In this document: positions 1 through 9,466 of the stretch, piece by piece
How positions within the stretch are numbered: position 1 is the first letter of the stretch
How the letters are laid out: every line of letters starts with the position of its first letter
Assembly (NCBI GenBank): GCA_905221605.1
Contig: CAJNDS010000496.1
Coordinates: forward strand, 55,001-119,000
Length of the DNA stretch: 64,000 nt
Origin: Symbiodinium natans
Lineage: Eukaryota > Sar > Dinophyceae > Suessiales > Symbiodiniaceae
Direction of reading: 5' to 3'
The notes under the pieces: generated by a model
Database searches by the model: none
What the model was told of the DNA's origin: nothing
The model's input: only the letters and a program-made list of their open reading frames with translations
Made by a program: the position numbers and the translations under genes

Positions 1-34
1 AACTCTGCGCCCTTTGCCTCCCCTCCAAACAAGC

Positions 35-1351
35 TCAGGAAGCTGCTACCTTTGAAAGCTTCGCTCTGGCCATCGCTTTCGCCGGCAGCTTTCTCAAGCC
101 ATTGCGGTAGTAGAATTCGAAGTTTCTCCTCACATCTTCGCCGAAAGCCTGGTAATCCCCTTGATACTTGTTGATCGCCTTCTGCAGGAGTCCTGGCTTG
201 TCGTAGATGCGGGCACTGGTCTCTGAAGACCACCGACCTCGTCTCTGTATGTCCATAGCACTTCTGAGCTTCTGCAGATGGTCGCGGCTTGCTCCACCGT
301 GCCTGTTCTGATATGGACTCAGCGCCAGGGAACCAATGTCGAGGATCTCCACACACAGCCGCCATGTCTTCAGGTAGGCGCTCGCCGTGAACGTCCACAG
401 ATGAGCGTCCTTCCCAGACTTCTGCAGCTGCGCTGTGGCGTGCTCCCTCAACAGCTTCTCCAGCCATGGGGCCCGCTGGTCGTCTAGGATCAAAGTCTCG
501 TCGTAGACCCCTGCCTTTGACGACTCCCCTCGCTCCAGAGGGCTGAGGAGCACCACGGTTCGCTCGAAGTCTCGATTTCCCGGCACCACATCCACGGCCA
601 TCAAGAATGTCTCTCCCGGCCTGGCGTATGTGGAGAACGTGAATTCGTTCATCAGCGCCATCTCCTTCTGTTTCAAGAACATCATCACTCCGGAGATAGC
701 TCCCTTCAGGAACTCGAGAAGCGGAAGACGGCTCTGGGGCGGCGCCAGCTTGCGCCAACCTTTCAGCGCCCGCTTGAACCTTGGCAAGTTCAGGGCACCT
801 TCGCGATGCCATTCCGGCATGTCGAACTCTAGGGCCGCCAACAGCTTCTGACCACTGTTGACATCTTCCCCTTCCAGGAAGAGCGCATCGCTGTACTCGC
901 ACAGCACTTCGTCGAGACCTTTCCCCGTCGTGATGTCGAACTCGAAGTGGTCGGCAAACGCAAAGAACCTTTGAAGCCGACGCGAGTAGTCTTTCCTCTG
1001 TGGCTCCTTCACGCTGTTCACCTCCAGGATCGACTTCTCCCCGCGCGTGGCTCTCATTCTCTTCACGTACTTCATTTTCCGCTTCATGGCCCGCTGCCTC
1101 TTTTTCTTGTGCGCATCCACCATCTTCTTGAGACCACCTAGGCACTCCACTCTGCGCTCTCGCCCTGGACTCACTGTTGGCGACCTCAGTCTCCTTCCCC
1201 TGTTCCAGGCATCTGGCGTCTCTTCTGGCTGTCTGCACCTCTTGTTTGAGATTTCCACCTCGCTCTTGCTGAAAATCTCCACGCGCCTTTTTGCTGGCCT
1301 TCTTTGCATCGACTGGGCTCCGGCTCGCCTCCCATCTGCGGCTGTCAACAT
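35..1351 (-). CDS. Tyrosine recombinase of the retroelement
   Basis: The 438-residue ORF lies +1 relative to the RT-RNase H frame. Its first ~100 residues are basic low-complexity sequence that probably duplicates the RT-frame tail. The conserved part begins about residue 110. Candidate catalytic positions: Arg244 (TYARPGETF), Arg350-His351 with Arg356 (NRHGGASRDH), the RGRW box at 371-374, and Tyr383 (ARIYDK). This R...RHGG...RGRW...Y layout is the usual tyrosine-recombinase C-terminal pattern, and the enzyme would integrate a circular DNA intermediate without target duplication. Only Arg/His/Tyr motif positions were inspected; activity is not shown. Confidence 0.8.
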   Translation of the reverse strand: MLTAADGRRAGAQSMQRRPAKRRVEIFSKSEVEISNKRCRQPEETPDAWNRGRRLRSPTVSPGRERRVECLGGLKKMVDAHKKKRQRAMKRKMKYVKRMRATRGEKSILEVNSVKEPQRKDYSRRLQRFFAFADHFEFDITTGKGLDEVLCEYSDALFLEGEDVNSGQKLLAALEFDMPEWHREGALNLPRFKRALKGWRKLAPPQSRLPLLEFLKGAISGVMMFLKQKEMALMNEFTFSTYARPGETFLMAVDVVPGNRDFERTVVLLSPLERGESSKAGVYDETLILDDQRAPWLEKLLREHATAQLQKSGKDAHLWTFTASAYLKTWRLCVEILDIGSLALSPYQNRHGGASRDHLQKLRSAMDIQRRGRWSSETSARIYDKPGLLQKAINKYQGDYQAFGEDVRRNFEFYYRNGLRKLPAKAMARAKLSKVAAS

Positions 1352-2964
1352 CTGCGGTGTTGACCTCCGACGGCACCCACCTGAGGTGCAGGCGAATGCC
1401 CGTGCCCAAAAGGTGCGCGCTGATGCGCCTCAAAAGTCGGAGTAGGCCATAGCTCGCACAGCGACCCTTTGAAACAGCAAGCACGACCCCCATGTTATCG
1501 TTGAAAGCCGCTACCCTCCTGTTGTGGAATCGCCGATCTTTTGCCAGATGTTTAACTAAAGATAGGACACTCCTGGCCTCGATCTGATGTATGGGCTCTG
1601 AGAATTGCATATGAGCCGCCCAGAGGCACTGCCAATGCGACTGCTCCATCAACCCTTGAGGTACTTCTGGAAAGCTGCTCTGTATTGCATGTGGCCCACG
1701 GACTTCCCCCATACAATTCGGCAAGACTGTCTCTACATCTTCAAAAACATCCATGCCCTCCAACGCTGCTCTCCTAGGTGCCACCCGTGTCCCCTCGGTC
1801 CTCTTGAAGCGCCACCTCTCGTCGAAGCTGCGCACTTCCATCGGGATCTCCTGTGGACATTGGCGACACATAACAGCATAACCAGAGAGGCTGGCATCAG
1901 TGCAGAACATGTCTGTTGACCACTCAGCCATCACATTCGCCTCTCCCAGAATCATGAGGCTTCGGAAAAGATACATCTCTAACGCAACGCTTCTCCACAG
2001 CCGTGTCCTCTTCTTGTAGCACTGCGCAACGAAGACATAGGCATGCCTGAGGATACTCAACAGTGATCTGTTCAACATGCTTCTCATAGTCATGTGACCC
2101 AGCACCACTTGCAGCTCCTCACCGGAAATGAAGGGCCTGGCCTCCAGGGCCTGCAGAGCTCGCCACAGCCTCCAATCACGTGCTGGAGTGGCAGTGATTC
2201 GCCCTGCTAGCCCATCGATTCTCACGCCTAGACTTTCAGCAATGTGGGACGCTTCCGTGATATCATGCGTAGCGAGTCCGTGTTCATGCAGCTTGTCCAT
2301 CATGATCTTTTGGTCTGATGACACCCTCTTGCTCGAGAGTGCCACATGATTGTTGTTGTCTGCATAAATCATCATCGCACTCTCGGCCCTCGCCTGCGGC
2401 GTCAAAGTTGGAGCAGGCCTTCTGTCGACCGCCACGGGGACGCCAGGAAGGGCCTCCTTTGCGAGATGGACATGAGCTTCATGGGCTAAGTGAAATGCCC
2501 AGGAAAACCCCATCGGCAGAACTCGCAAATGAGGATAAATACGATGACCCTTGGAAGCAAGGACGCTCGCCTCACTCGGCAGCTCTCCCATTTCTTGCGC
2601 CAACAGGTCTGCATCGACCTCCGGCAACGCGAAATACTCACCTAGCTCCTTCGATATGCCAAGTCTGTAGAAGAAGTTCCTCACATCTTCCTGCGCCACA
2701 AAGAAACCCTCCCTCGATACCTCCATCCTCCCCCAACACTCCACGGAACCCAGCAGTGTAGAAGGTGGTGTTCTGAAAAAGCGGTTTGTGGGCCTGGCAT
2801 CTATTATCAACCTCTGCTTGTCCGCTTTCTTTGTCACCACAAATAGACCAACCTGGATTTTAGGAGTATCCGTGAAGCCGATCAGATTGCAATCGTAGAG
2901 ATCATGGATGAATTGATGGTATACCGCCGGATTTCGGGCAAGGACAGGGTCAACATGGCACTCA
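1320..2964 (-). CDS. Reverse transcriptase-RNase H of the YR retroelement
   Basis: Translating base by base gives an open frame with no stop. RT landmarks in order: GLFVVTKKADKQRLIIDARP; QEDVRNFFYRLG (metal-binding Asp); LPMGFSWAFHLAH (2499-2516 codes PMGFSW); IYADNNNHVA in the active-site position (2355-2366 codes YADN). RNase H follows: CTDASLSGYAV (first Asp), IEARSVLSLVKHL (Glu), AFNDNMGVVLA (Asp), and a VPSEVNTADVDSR tail near 1325-1370. The second Asp of the usual YxDD is Asn, which I recall in other dinoflagellate RTs, so it need not mean inactivity. I saw no stop down to at least 780, so the frame overlaps the recombinase ORF. Confidence 0.85.
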
Positions 2965-3630
2965 CCACCTTTGTCCCCCTTCTATCACCCCTGCCGCCTC
3001 CTCCGGGCTCAGGAGCATCTCAGTCTGGAAGCGCTCCAGTCTGCTTCTCTCTGCGGCAGGAAGGATGTCCACAAGCTGCACCGGTTCGCCTTGCCCTCTC
3101 GGGAGCGAGACTCGCTCCCTGACGAAGCTGGCTAAAGCACCTGGGCCGACTGAATAGCCGGCCCTTTTTGCCAGCAGCTGCCTAAGCGCTGCCTGGGCAC
3201 TCTCACTCTCGGGTGGACCTGGCCTAGTTTGATGCGCCACTCTCACCTTAGACAAAACAGAAAACTGTGCCTGATTGCTTGGACTCTCAGGCCACAAGGC
3301 TCGGTTGTCGAACCCTGCAAGGATGTTCAAGGCCGAGATTGTGTCGACCTCGTCGAGGAGATTCTGTCTACGCCGCGCCACCCTCTGCCTTGACCTACGC
3401 GATCTCAGCTCCCCCACCGGTCCAGGAAATCCTTTCTCAGCAGGGACAGGCAGTGGAAACACCTCCCCAAAGCATCTCCGCGGCTCCTTGGAAAAACTGG
3501 CGGCGCTAAAAGCCCTGGTTGCTGTGGCAGCGGCGCCCTCGCTGCCACCAGGGCGCTGCTCACTTCTCATCCTTGGGGGCCGCGCCTCTGCCCGACCCCC
3601 GGCCGCCTCCCTTGTAGTTCTTGTCGTCAC
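2962..3630 (-). CDS. Linker ORF between gag-like and RT domains
   Basis: A 222-residue frame, Arg/Ala-rich at first (LRSRRSRQRVARRRQNLLDE), then a segment resembling the region just upstream of RT in such elements (NILAGFDNRALWPESPSNQA). It stops at TGA (2962-2964), and the reverse transcriptase continues immediately in the +1 frame, so this is probably the N-terminal part of the polymerase protein interrupted by a single-base shift. No catalytic motif lies in this portion. Confidence 0.6.
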   Translation of the reverse strand: MTTRTTREAAGGRAEARPPRMRSEQRPGGSEGAAATATRAFSAASFSKEPRRCFGEVFPLPVPAEKGFPGPVGELRSRRSRQRVARRRQNLLDEVDTISALNILAGFDNRALWPESPSNQAQFSVLSKVRVAHQTRPGPPESESAQAALRQLLAKRAGYSVGPGALASFVRERVSLPRGQGEPVQLVDILPAAERSRLERFQTEMLLSPEEAAGVIEGGQRW

Positions 3631-4831
3631 TTGCGCTCACGGCCCGCTGCTCCTCCGCCGCCAGCCGCCTTTGTTTCTGGATCTCGGCCTTTGCTGCCTG
3701 CCTCTTCGCAGCGTAGGCTGTGATGGCTGGGTCAACCACCGAGCCGTCCGTGCTCTCACGGACCCCTAACACCTCCTCAGCTCCTGCATAAGAAGGAGCC
3801 TCTGGCCGTCCCTGGTGCGCCATCTCGATCAGCGTGCGTCTGCGGTTCAAAGCTTCCGCCCCAGCGATGTTGACGATGTTCAGCTGGTCATAACTCACGA
3901 GAAGATTCAGGGCGCGGCAGATGGCGAGGTGTTCGTGCACCGAGCGGTCAGTCGGCCTGATCCCGCTCTTCCTCACCCAACCTTCGTGGTGTTGAACGAA
4001 GTCGGTGCCTAGCCTACGCAGTTGACGCAGGTCACGAAAGAGGGTCCGGGGCCCTTGGAGGGGCCAGTCCGCAAAGTCCGCCTCATCCAGTTCCGGCAAA
4101 GCCTCTGTGATGGTTCGCCATCTCTCATCGGCCACATCAAAGAGCACGGGCAGGATGCGGACGTCTCTTTCTGCGGCTGGGGCCGCGCTTGTTGACTGCT
4201 TGGCCAGGTCGGCCAGAGCGGCCAACCGTCCGCGATGCACCTGCTTGGCCATGAAAACACGTCCATCCTCCTGCCAGATGGCATAGCGTTCCCCACCAAG
4301 GACCACCTCTGACCCATTCTCCAAAGCTGGCGATCTCTCTTCTCCCACACTGGAGCCTCCATCGTCGAAAACCACCATCCAGCAGTCGCGGTCTCGCCGG
4401 CTATCGGCTGACTGGGGGTCAGCCCCGCTGGCCAAACCCAAGCCATGCACCCGGCCGTCACGACCCACTTTTCCAGTGACCCGCCTGCGTGCGTCTCCAG
4501 GAGCTATCCTATCAACCATGGCCTCTGCTTGGGCGGTCAGCGATCTCAACTCATCTGTGCCAAGCTCGCCTCCCCCACTGTGCCGGGGTAAGTAGGTGTC
4601 TCGCTCCCGTATCCTCCTTGGCAGGCGGTCGCCATCCATTCGGATGACTTCGGAAAAGGTGTCCCCGACTTCAAGCACTGTGTCGTTAATGTCGCGGTCT
4701 GGCGTTGCAACTAGGCATCGATCTCCAGTTATGCACACCAGAACTAGACGCCAGTGAAGTAAGGTAGGATCACTGTTGAATCGAACGAGCGCGCTCTCGC
4801 GCGCGAGCCACCTCTTCGATGCAGCCGCCAT
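3560..4831 (-). CDS. Gag-like protein of the YR retroelement
   Basis: A 423-residue ORF. The N-terminal part contains VCITGDRCLVATPDRDIN, resembling the 'VVATPD' segment that I recall in gag-like ORFs beside dinoflagellate YR-type reverse transcriptases. The middle has a charged linker; the C-terminal third is helical and basic (KAEIQKQRRLAAEEQRA), ending in a Gly/Arg-rich tail (GGGRGSGRGA) likely to bind RNA. No CCHC knuckle is visible. It overlaps the next ORF by 71 nt in a +1-shifted frame. Presumed structural protein; the assignment rests mainly on position and general resemblance. Confidence 0.65.
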   Translation of the reverse strand: MAAASKRWLARESALVRFNSDPTLLHWRLVLVCITGDRCLVATPDRDINDTVLEVGDTFSEVIRMDGDRLPRRIRERDTYLPRHSGGGELGTDELRSLTAQAEAMVDRIAPGDARRRVTGKVGRDGRVHGLGLASGADPQSADSRRDRDCWMVVFDDGGSSVGEERSPALENGSEVVLGGERYAIWQEDGRVFMAKQVHRGRLAALADLAKQSTSAAPAAERDVRILPVLFDVADERWRTITEALPELDEADFADWPLQGPRTLFRDLRQLRRLGTDFVQHHEGWVRKSGIRPTDRSVHEHLAICRALNLLVSYDQLNIVNIAGAEALNRRRTLIEMAHQGRPEAPSYAGAEEVLGVRESTDGSVVDPAITAYAAKRQAAKAEIQKQRRLAAEEQRAVSASDDKNYKGGGRGSGRGAAPKDEK

Positions 4832-5330
4832 CGGAGTCGTCAGTCTCTGAGATCTCTCGACGTTTCAGGCCCTCACGAGCCCAAGTCACAGCCTGACCCG
4901 CAGCGACAGGGCAGCCCTTGGTGACCGGTAAAGAAACGGCAGCCTGCAGCCGAGTAGCCTGCAACGCTAGAATGGCTAAAGCTCCGAGTGCGAAACCCAG
5001 ACACAAGGAAGACAGACTCAGCTGGGTGTAAGCAGGTCCCTGCGCACACTGCTCCGCCTTCCACTCACAAACTGCCAGTGACTGATTCAATCGGGCGATC
5101 TGCTCTAGTTGATCGAAAACTCGAACCCGGGCAGCCCCGCAATCCTCAACCAGCACTTTCCAATCTGTGCTCTCTGTGTTCCCACAATCAGTACGTGCGC
5201 TCTTTCCCCAGCTGTCACCCAGCAAGAGAACTGCGATACGGCCAGCGTCTATGGCAATACCCCTCAGGAGCGCACGCCACGCTACCATTCCTAGCTGATG
5301 AGACTTGACAAGTATCGCAGCGGAAATCAT
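4770..5330 (-). CDS. N-terminal ORF of the YR retroelement (186 aa)
   Basis: Open frame of 186 codons overlapping the next ORF by 62 nt. A hydrophobic stretch near residues 105-127 (around LSSLCLGFALGALAILAL) could be a membrane segment; the C-terminus is acidic then Arg-rich. No known domain is recognised. Its position directly before the gag-like ORF suggests it is the N-terminal part of the element's first protein, but it could instead be flanking sequence. The ATG at 5330 is simply the first one in frame. Confidence 0.45.
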   Translation of the reverse strand: MISAAILVKSHQLGMVAWRALLRGIAIDAGRIAVLLLGDSWGKSARTDCGNTESTDWKVLVEDCGAARVRVFDQLEQIARLNQSLAVCEWKAEQCAQGPAYTQLSLSSLCLGFALGALAILALQATRLQAAVSLPVTKGCPVAAGQAVTWAREGLKRREISETDDSDGGCIEEVARARERARSIQQ

Positions 5331-5725
5331 GATGTTTCAGCAAGCCTGCATTCAATGCTCACATACTCATCTAAGCCCATTTGAACCCATCTACACCCAT
5401 CTACACCCTGAACCCCCCGAGAAAATTTCAGGACTGTTGGCCTTGTTGGCGTGCGTCAGGGCTTCATTCACGCATTCCTCAAGCGCAAGTGGTGCAGAGT
5501 GCCCAAGCTGGTGTTGGCCAATTTGGGCTATGATGAGACTCTGGCTCTGATGGGAGAATCCGTCATGAGTCATGAGTGCTTCGCCGAAGCAGCCCCGGTC
5601 AGGTATTTGCATGCTTGGGTTTCGGGTTCTCAAGGCTTTTGTTGGGTTTATGAAACGGTTTATGCAGGGCACACACTGGAAACGAGCCCTCTGAGACACT
5701 CTTTTGCTTCTCAAAACCTTTTGCA
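5331..5725. other. No supportable gene between the YR element and the first telomere-type array
   Basis: Short frames are open on both strands, but neither shows a recognisable motif or clean splice signals. Low-complexity CATCTACACC-like repeats lie at about 5368-5405. Confidence 0.5.
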
Positions 5726-5818
5726 GGTTTAGGGTCTAGGGTCCAGGGTTTAGGGTTTAGGGTTTGGGGTTTAGGGTTTAGGGCTAAGGGTTTAGGGTTT
5801 GGGATTTGGGGTTTGGGG
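5726..5818 (+). repeat. Interstitial telomere-type array (TTTAGGG)
   Basis: About 12 units of TTTAGGG with variants (TCTAGGG, CCAGGG, TTTGGGG). It lies between the transposon flank and the first host exons. Confidence 0.9.
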
Positions 5819-6040
5819 GGTTGTTACCTTGGCAGGCAAGGTGCCTGATTCCCCTGACATGCATCACGAGCTTGTTCCATGGTGCTCTGGATGCCTCTCG
5901 CAGCGCCACATTGCGTTGCGGCGGCCTCGGCCGCTGACCGTGTCTTTCGGAGCGACGTTTCCTCAGAGCTGTCGGATCCAAGTGAGTCGGCAGGGTCTAG
6001 GAGCTAGATCTTGCTTTTAACATGGCTTTTATTCGAAGGT

Positions 6041-6296
6041 TCATTTTCCGCAGAAGTTGGGGTCTGGCCGCATCTGTAAGTCCATAGAAAGTAGCGAGAT
6101 GGAAGGTTCAGGGTGACAAGCCAAGAGAGATCTGAAGAACCTTTCCAACTCCACTTGCCGAAGACCTAAAGCCCTGCAGCCCGAGTAGAGCATTGGACTG
6201 GAACAAGGCGCCACATCATCACCAAAGCAGTCGTTCTCGCCAATGCCAATGTGGCAAAGTCCTCCCAAAATCCTGAGCTTCACCAAGCTGTGCTTC
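6041..6296 (-). CDS. Cys-rich exon, possible PAN/Apple continuation
   Basis: Open minus-strand segment with regularly spaced Cys (GGLCHIGIGENDCFGD, VAPCSSPMLYSGCRALG, LLACHPEP, PNFCGK) ending at a TGA at 6041. It follows, in the transcribed direction, an exon with a PAN-like Cys pattern and is separated from it by a small inverted-repeat element that looks like the intron. Probably the C-terminal part of a secreted Cys-rich module. Whether the TGA is a true stop is uncertain. Confidence 0.5.
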
Positions 6297-6331
6297 AGGA
6301 ACTCTCATGTAATCACATGTGGGCGTCTCAC

Positions 6332-6420
6332 AAAAAAAGGGGTACGCCTTTCATACCCCAAATAGAAGAGAATGCCCTTAAAGGATACAAAGGGTACCCC
6401 TGATACCGGAAACCCCCCAG
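6332..6420. mobile_element. Small inverted-repeat element (introner-like), copy 1
   Basis: Ends carry GGGGTACGCC on the left and GGGTACCCCTGATACCGG followed by AAACCCCCC on the right. It shares with the copy at 8373 a core that reads on the minus strand CCTTTAAGGGCATTCT. It lies between two Cys-rich exons, as expected if it forms the intron. Confidence 0.55.
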
Positions 6421-6511
6421 ATGTGGATGTCGCGCCCTGTCGGATCCCAAGGGTCTGGACTGCTTTGCAAGTCTTGTCCGCGTAGCAGGCCTTCTTGCAC
6501 GAGTCGAGGTC
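6421..6511 (-). CDS. PAN/Apple-like exon
   Basis: After an acceptor CAG at 6512-6514 the frame reads DLDSCKKACYADKTCKAVQ and continues to the inverted-repeat element. The Cx3Cx5C spacing with a helix before it is typical of PAN/Apple modules, which mediate protein or carbohydrate binding in extracellular proteins. The donor edge next to the element is not precisely fixed. Confidence 0.6.
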
Positions 6512-6529
6512 CTGCGAGGTTCTTGGCAT

Positions 6530-7690
6530 CGGTATGATTGAGGTTGAACGCAGGAAGTAGCCGAGGGCATGAAGTGTGCATAAATAAGCCAGAGATGCTG
6601 ATAGCAGCTTAAATAGCAGTAGCAGACCCCCCCCCCGCCTACCCCTGGGCCCCCGGCGAAGGTGCTTGTTTCTTCCTAAGGTCGGCCCTGGCTTGTTCCT
6701 TGCTAGCGTTGCCCCCCCCCCCCCCTCCTGGCGTCATATGATGCGATGAAATCCCCGCATTACAGCATTGCTACATCTTCCAGGGCTCCAAATGCTGTTC
6801 ATTACAGAATGTTCTTGCTGCTCCCCGGTTCAAGTGCTTGTCTGGAGTTCACAAGCTCACGTAAAGTGACCAAAAGCCGTTGCGTTTATCGTGTCTTCGT
6901 CTTCGTGTCGGGATCTTGTGTTTTGTCCTCGTGTCGTGTCTGCACTACGTATCTTCCTTGCCGAAGTTGGTGACACGTGTCTGCATTCGGGTTCGTGGAT
7001 CCTATCAGGTTTTCGATCCCTCCCCCCATCAGATTGTGCTGTCAGTGCTACTCTCGAAAACTTACTGCTAGCACAGGCGTTTACAACTTGCACATATCGC
7101 CCACATCGGCCCCCCAAGGTTCTCCTCAGCGTTTGGGACCGCGCCCATGTCAGAGCAGAGGCTCATCTCAGGCGATGGGTCGAAGTCACTGGGCTCGTAG
7201 TCCTGAAGCGGAGGCTGACCAGGGGGCAACAAGGACTTTAGGATGTGCCAGCACCCCCCAACCACCCTTCAACAAAGGGGACTTATGTACCCTGCTATTA
7301 TGGTTGGAGGGTAGTTTGGGGGGTGCAGGTGGGGTGTGGGCTTTAAGGACGTTAAGGCCGCAACCCAAAGCATGGTTCTCCGTTGTCTGCTTGGACGTTG
7401 ATGTGCAGCAGAAGATTCCCGCAACCAGTTTGCATGCCCTCTTGCTGAATCACGCAGTTGAGATGCGCGAATTGCACGATGAAGCACAGACCACGGGAAC
7501 GGCTGACTTACCAGCCATGTCAGGTAAACCCAAAACCCAAGCCCTCAGAGCCTGAAGAAGCTCCCAAGACCCAGAACTGCGAGGCTTAGAGGGTCGATGG
7601 CTAAGGGCAAAAAGGAGATTTAACCACATGAGCAAGAGAAAGAAAGAAGCCTGCCGAGAAGGGGTCGCCGGCCTTCTCCGGCCGGCACGC
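6530..7690. other. Intron-like sequence, no supported exon
   Basis: Contains two poly-C tracts (about 6629-6637 and 6712-6725). Frames open on both strands in 6880-7560 have no recognisable motif, and no consistent splice pairs were found. Confidence 0.4.
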
Positions 7691-7697
7691 CTGCGGG

Positions 7698-7762
7698 CCG
7701 CTCACGTGCTCCAAGTCGTCTTCTGACTGGACGTAGAAGGCCTCCCACCGTCCAGCGTCCAG
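7698..7762 (-). CDS. Candidate exon (helical, unknown function)
   Basis: Minus-strand reading WEAFYVQSEDDLEH runs into GTGAGC, a good donor, and is preceded by an AG. It is short and has no family assignment. Confidence 0.35.
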
Positions 7763-8060
7763 CAATTCATGCCCCCCTTTGCACCGAAAGTAATTTGTAA
7801 AGTTTGTGAGTTCTGCTTTTACTCGGGGATGCCTTCTATAGGAGAAGCTCCCGTAATGCGAAAGCTCAACGACCCGCAGGCGGCGTCGGATGAACCAGCA
7901 GTGATTTATGTGTAACCATCTGTTACCAGCGTATCTCTATAGCTAGTAATTCGTTTTTCTGTCCGAGGATCTGCTGCCAGAAAGCACTTAGTCAAATGGC
8001 CGAGCTGCTTCTGGTGTACTGCTCTCGGCACTTGAAGCACTCTGGCCCTAGCAATTCACA

Positions 8061-8225
8061 CTACAGTTGGACAGATATCTTAGGCGGCGCGTGAAGCAGC
8101 GCATATGCATGGAGGGGCAAAAACAGGTCGACGGAAGAAGTAGGCATATCAAACACGGAGTCAAACATTGAGGGCTTGGCGTTACATTCCCCCATGTTGG
8201 CGTGCATGTTTGACATTGGCTGGGA
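8061..8225 (-). CDS. Candidate terminal exon (unknown function)
   Basis: A frame containing MSNMHANMGECNAKPSMF and LFLPLHAYALLHAPP ends at a stop at 8061. No family recognised, and splice edges are not clear; it could be a chance frame. Confidence 0.3.
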   Translation of the reverse strand, partial: SQPMSNMHANMGECNAKPSMFDSVFDMPTSSVDLFLPLHAYALLHAPPKISVQL

Positions 8226-8372
8226 GTACTTCGGCGGATGTGGCAAGCCAACCCACCAAACAACCAAACCCCTGGCTGTTGAAGGTACTGAGATGTACTG
8301 AACATCTTCTCAATTCATCTGAAAAAGATCCTAAGTTCCATTTAAATTCCCCCTCTCCTGGGGCTTATTTGA

Positions 8373-8518
8373 GGGTTTCCCAAGATAGGGGTACCCCTGA
8401 TATACCCAAAATAGATAGAATCTCCTTAAAGGGACGTAGGGGTACCCCTGTTATACCCAAACAGATAGAATCTCCTTAAAGGGACGCCCCAAAGAGGGCA
8501 CCCCTGTTTTGGAAACCC
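8373..8518. mobile_element. Small inverted-repeat element (introner-like), copy 2
   Basis: Terminal inverted repeats of about 23-25 bp: left GGGTTTCCCAAGATAGGGG then TACCCC (8373-8397), right the complement with a few changes (8496-8518). Inside is a ~50-bp direct duplication, each half containing AATCTCCTTAAAGGGACG. No ORF, so it would be non-autonomous. Confidence 0.7.
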
Positions 8519-8679
8519 CCCGCCACTTTCCCCTGTCCGTCTCATCCTGATCTCTGCATTTCTTCGCCCCTCCGATGGCGCCTCGCTATCCGCCAACCTG
8601 CATCTTCCCTTCGGCGGACTTTCCGACTCCTTGAGGAATGTCCAGCGCACACAACCCGGGCACTCCTGGAAGTCTGGGG

Positions 8680-8778
8680 GTTAGGGGGTTCGGGTTTGGG
8701 GTTCATCTAGGTTTGAGGGTTCTAGGGTCTGGGGTCTAGGGTCTAGGGTTTAGGGTTTCGGGTTTAGGGTTTAGGGTG
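8680..8778 (+). repeat. Interstitial telomere-type array
   Basis: Degenerate TTTAGGG units with TCTAGGG and TTTCGGG variants. A CCCTAAA-oriented tract follows at 8928-8976, so the two face each other across about 150 bp. Confidence 0.85.
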
Positions 8779-8980
8779 ATTCCGTGAATTTCGGGCCCTG
8801 AGAAAGTTGGGAACGGCATGTAAAGTGACGCCCACTGCCCTCCGCTAGTTGTTCTCGATGCCACGACCAAGTCGCTGCGAAGTCTCTGACATCACCCTTA
8901 CACACCCTTACACAGCCCTAAGCTCTACACCCCCTAAACCCTAAACCCTAAACCCTACACCCTAAAGACCTAAACCCTAC

Positions 8981-9064
8981 ATTGCGCATCCCCTCTCCTG
9001 GCACAGCTCCATGCACTGGAACGGCATCGAGACATATCTTGAGAGATCGCTGCACACGGCAGCC
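8981..9064 (-). CDS. PAN/Apple-like exon
   Basis: Flanked by TTTCAG (acceptor, AG at 9065-9066) and GTAGGG (donor from 8980). The frame gives AAVCSDLSRYVSMPF then QCMELCQERGCAM, with the helix-Cx3Cx4-5C pattern of PAN/Apple modules. The donor runs straight into telomere-type repeats. Secreted or extracellular module by family. Confidence 0.65.
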
Positions 9065-9189
9065 CTGAAAGACTCGAAGACTCATACAAGCATGTGTACA
9101 CCCATTTTCGGGTTTAGGGCTTAGGAATTGGGGGAGGCATGCGGTGCACGGAAACACACAGACACAGCTTTGATCAAAATCGCAGAATT

Positions 9190-9340
9190 CTGGTCTGGGG
9201 GGCAGGATGAACTGGGCTTCTGCATTGCAGCCGCGCGACTCCGCAGGGACCACGGTGCCGTAGGAATAGCAGTAGCTGGTGGCTTCTCTGGCTGCCGTCA
9301 CTGCTTCGTCTACCTTTCCGGCGAAGCCATTCCTGAGAGT
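9190..9340 (-). CDS. Cys-containing exon, unknown module
   Basis: Minus-strand frame with FAGKVDEAVTAAREATSYC followed by YSYGTVVPAESRGCNAEAQF. Cys, Tyr and Gly content and its place beside the PAN-like exon suggest part of the same extracellular region. Edges are approximate. Confidence 0.5.
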
Positions 9341-9466
9341 GCACGGAGCGTGTGCCCAGACCTTCTAGAAATGAGCAACAAGATCGAAACAGGAGAACGT
9401 GCTGCAAGACTACCTAGACACTGAGCCACGAGAATTGGGGTTAAGGCTTATAACAAAAGCGTGAGA

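Larger units (their letters stand above)
1..5330 (-). mobile_element. Tyrosine-recombinase (DIRS/Ngaro-like) retrotransposon, 3' end cut by window edge
   Basis: Successive minus-strand coding blocks give gag-like protein, reverse transcriptase, RNase H and tyrosine recombinase in that order, which is the order of DIRS/Ngaro-type retrotransposons. No DDE integrase and no protease were seen. The reading frame moves by +1 at each of the four junctions (codon starts modulo 3 run 2, 1, 0, 2, 1), with overlaps of 62 and 71 nt at the first two. This could be decay, programmed shifting or short introns. Terminal repeats typical of the class could not be found: the 3' end lies beyond base 1 and no 5' repeat was recognised near 5330. 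The class is secure; exact ends are not. Confidence 0.85.

Noticed and set aside
278-1141. Plus-strand ORFs opposite the recombinase
   Set aside because: GC-rich shadow frames of the RT and recombinase coding strand.
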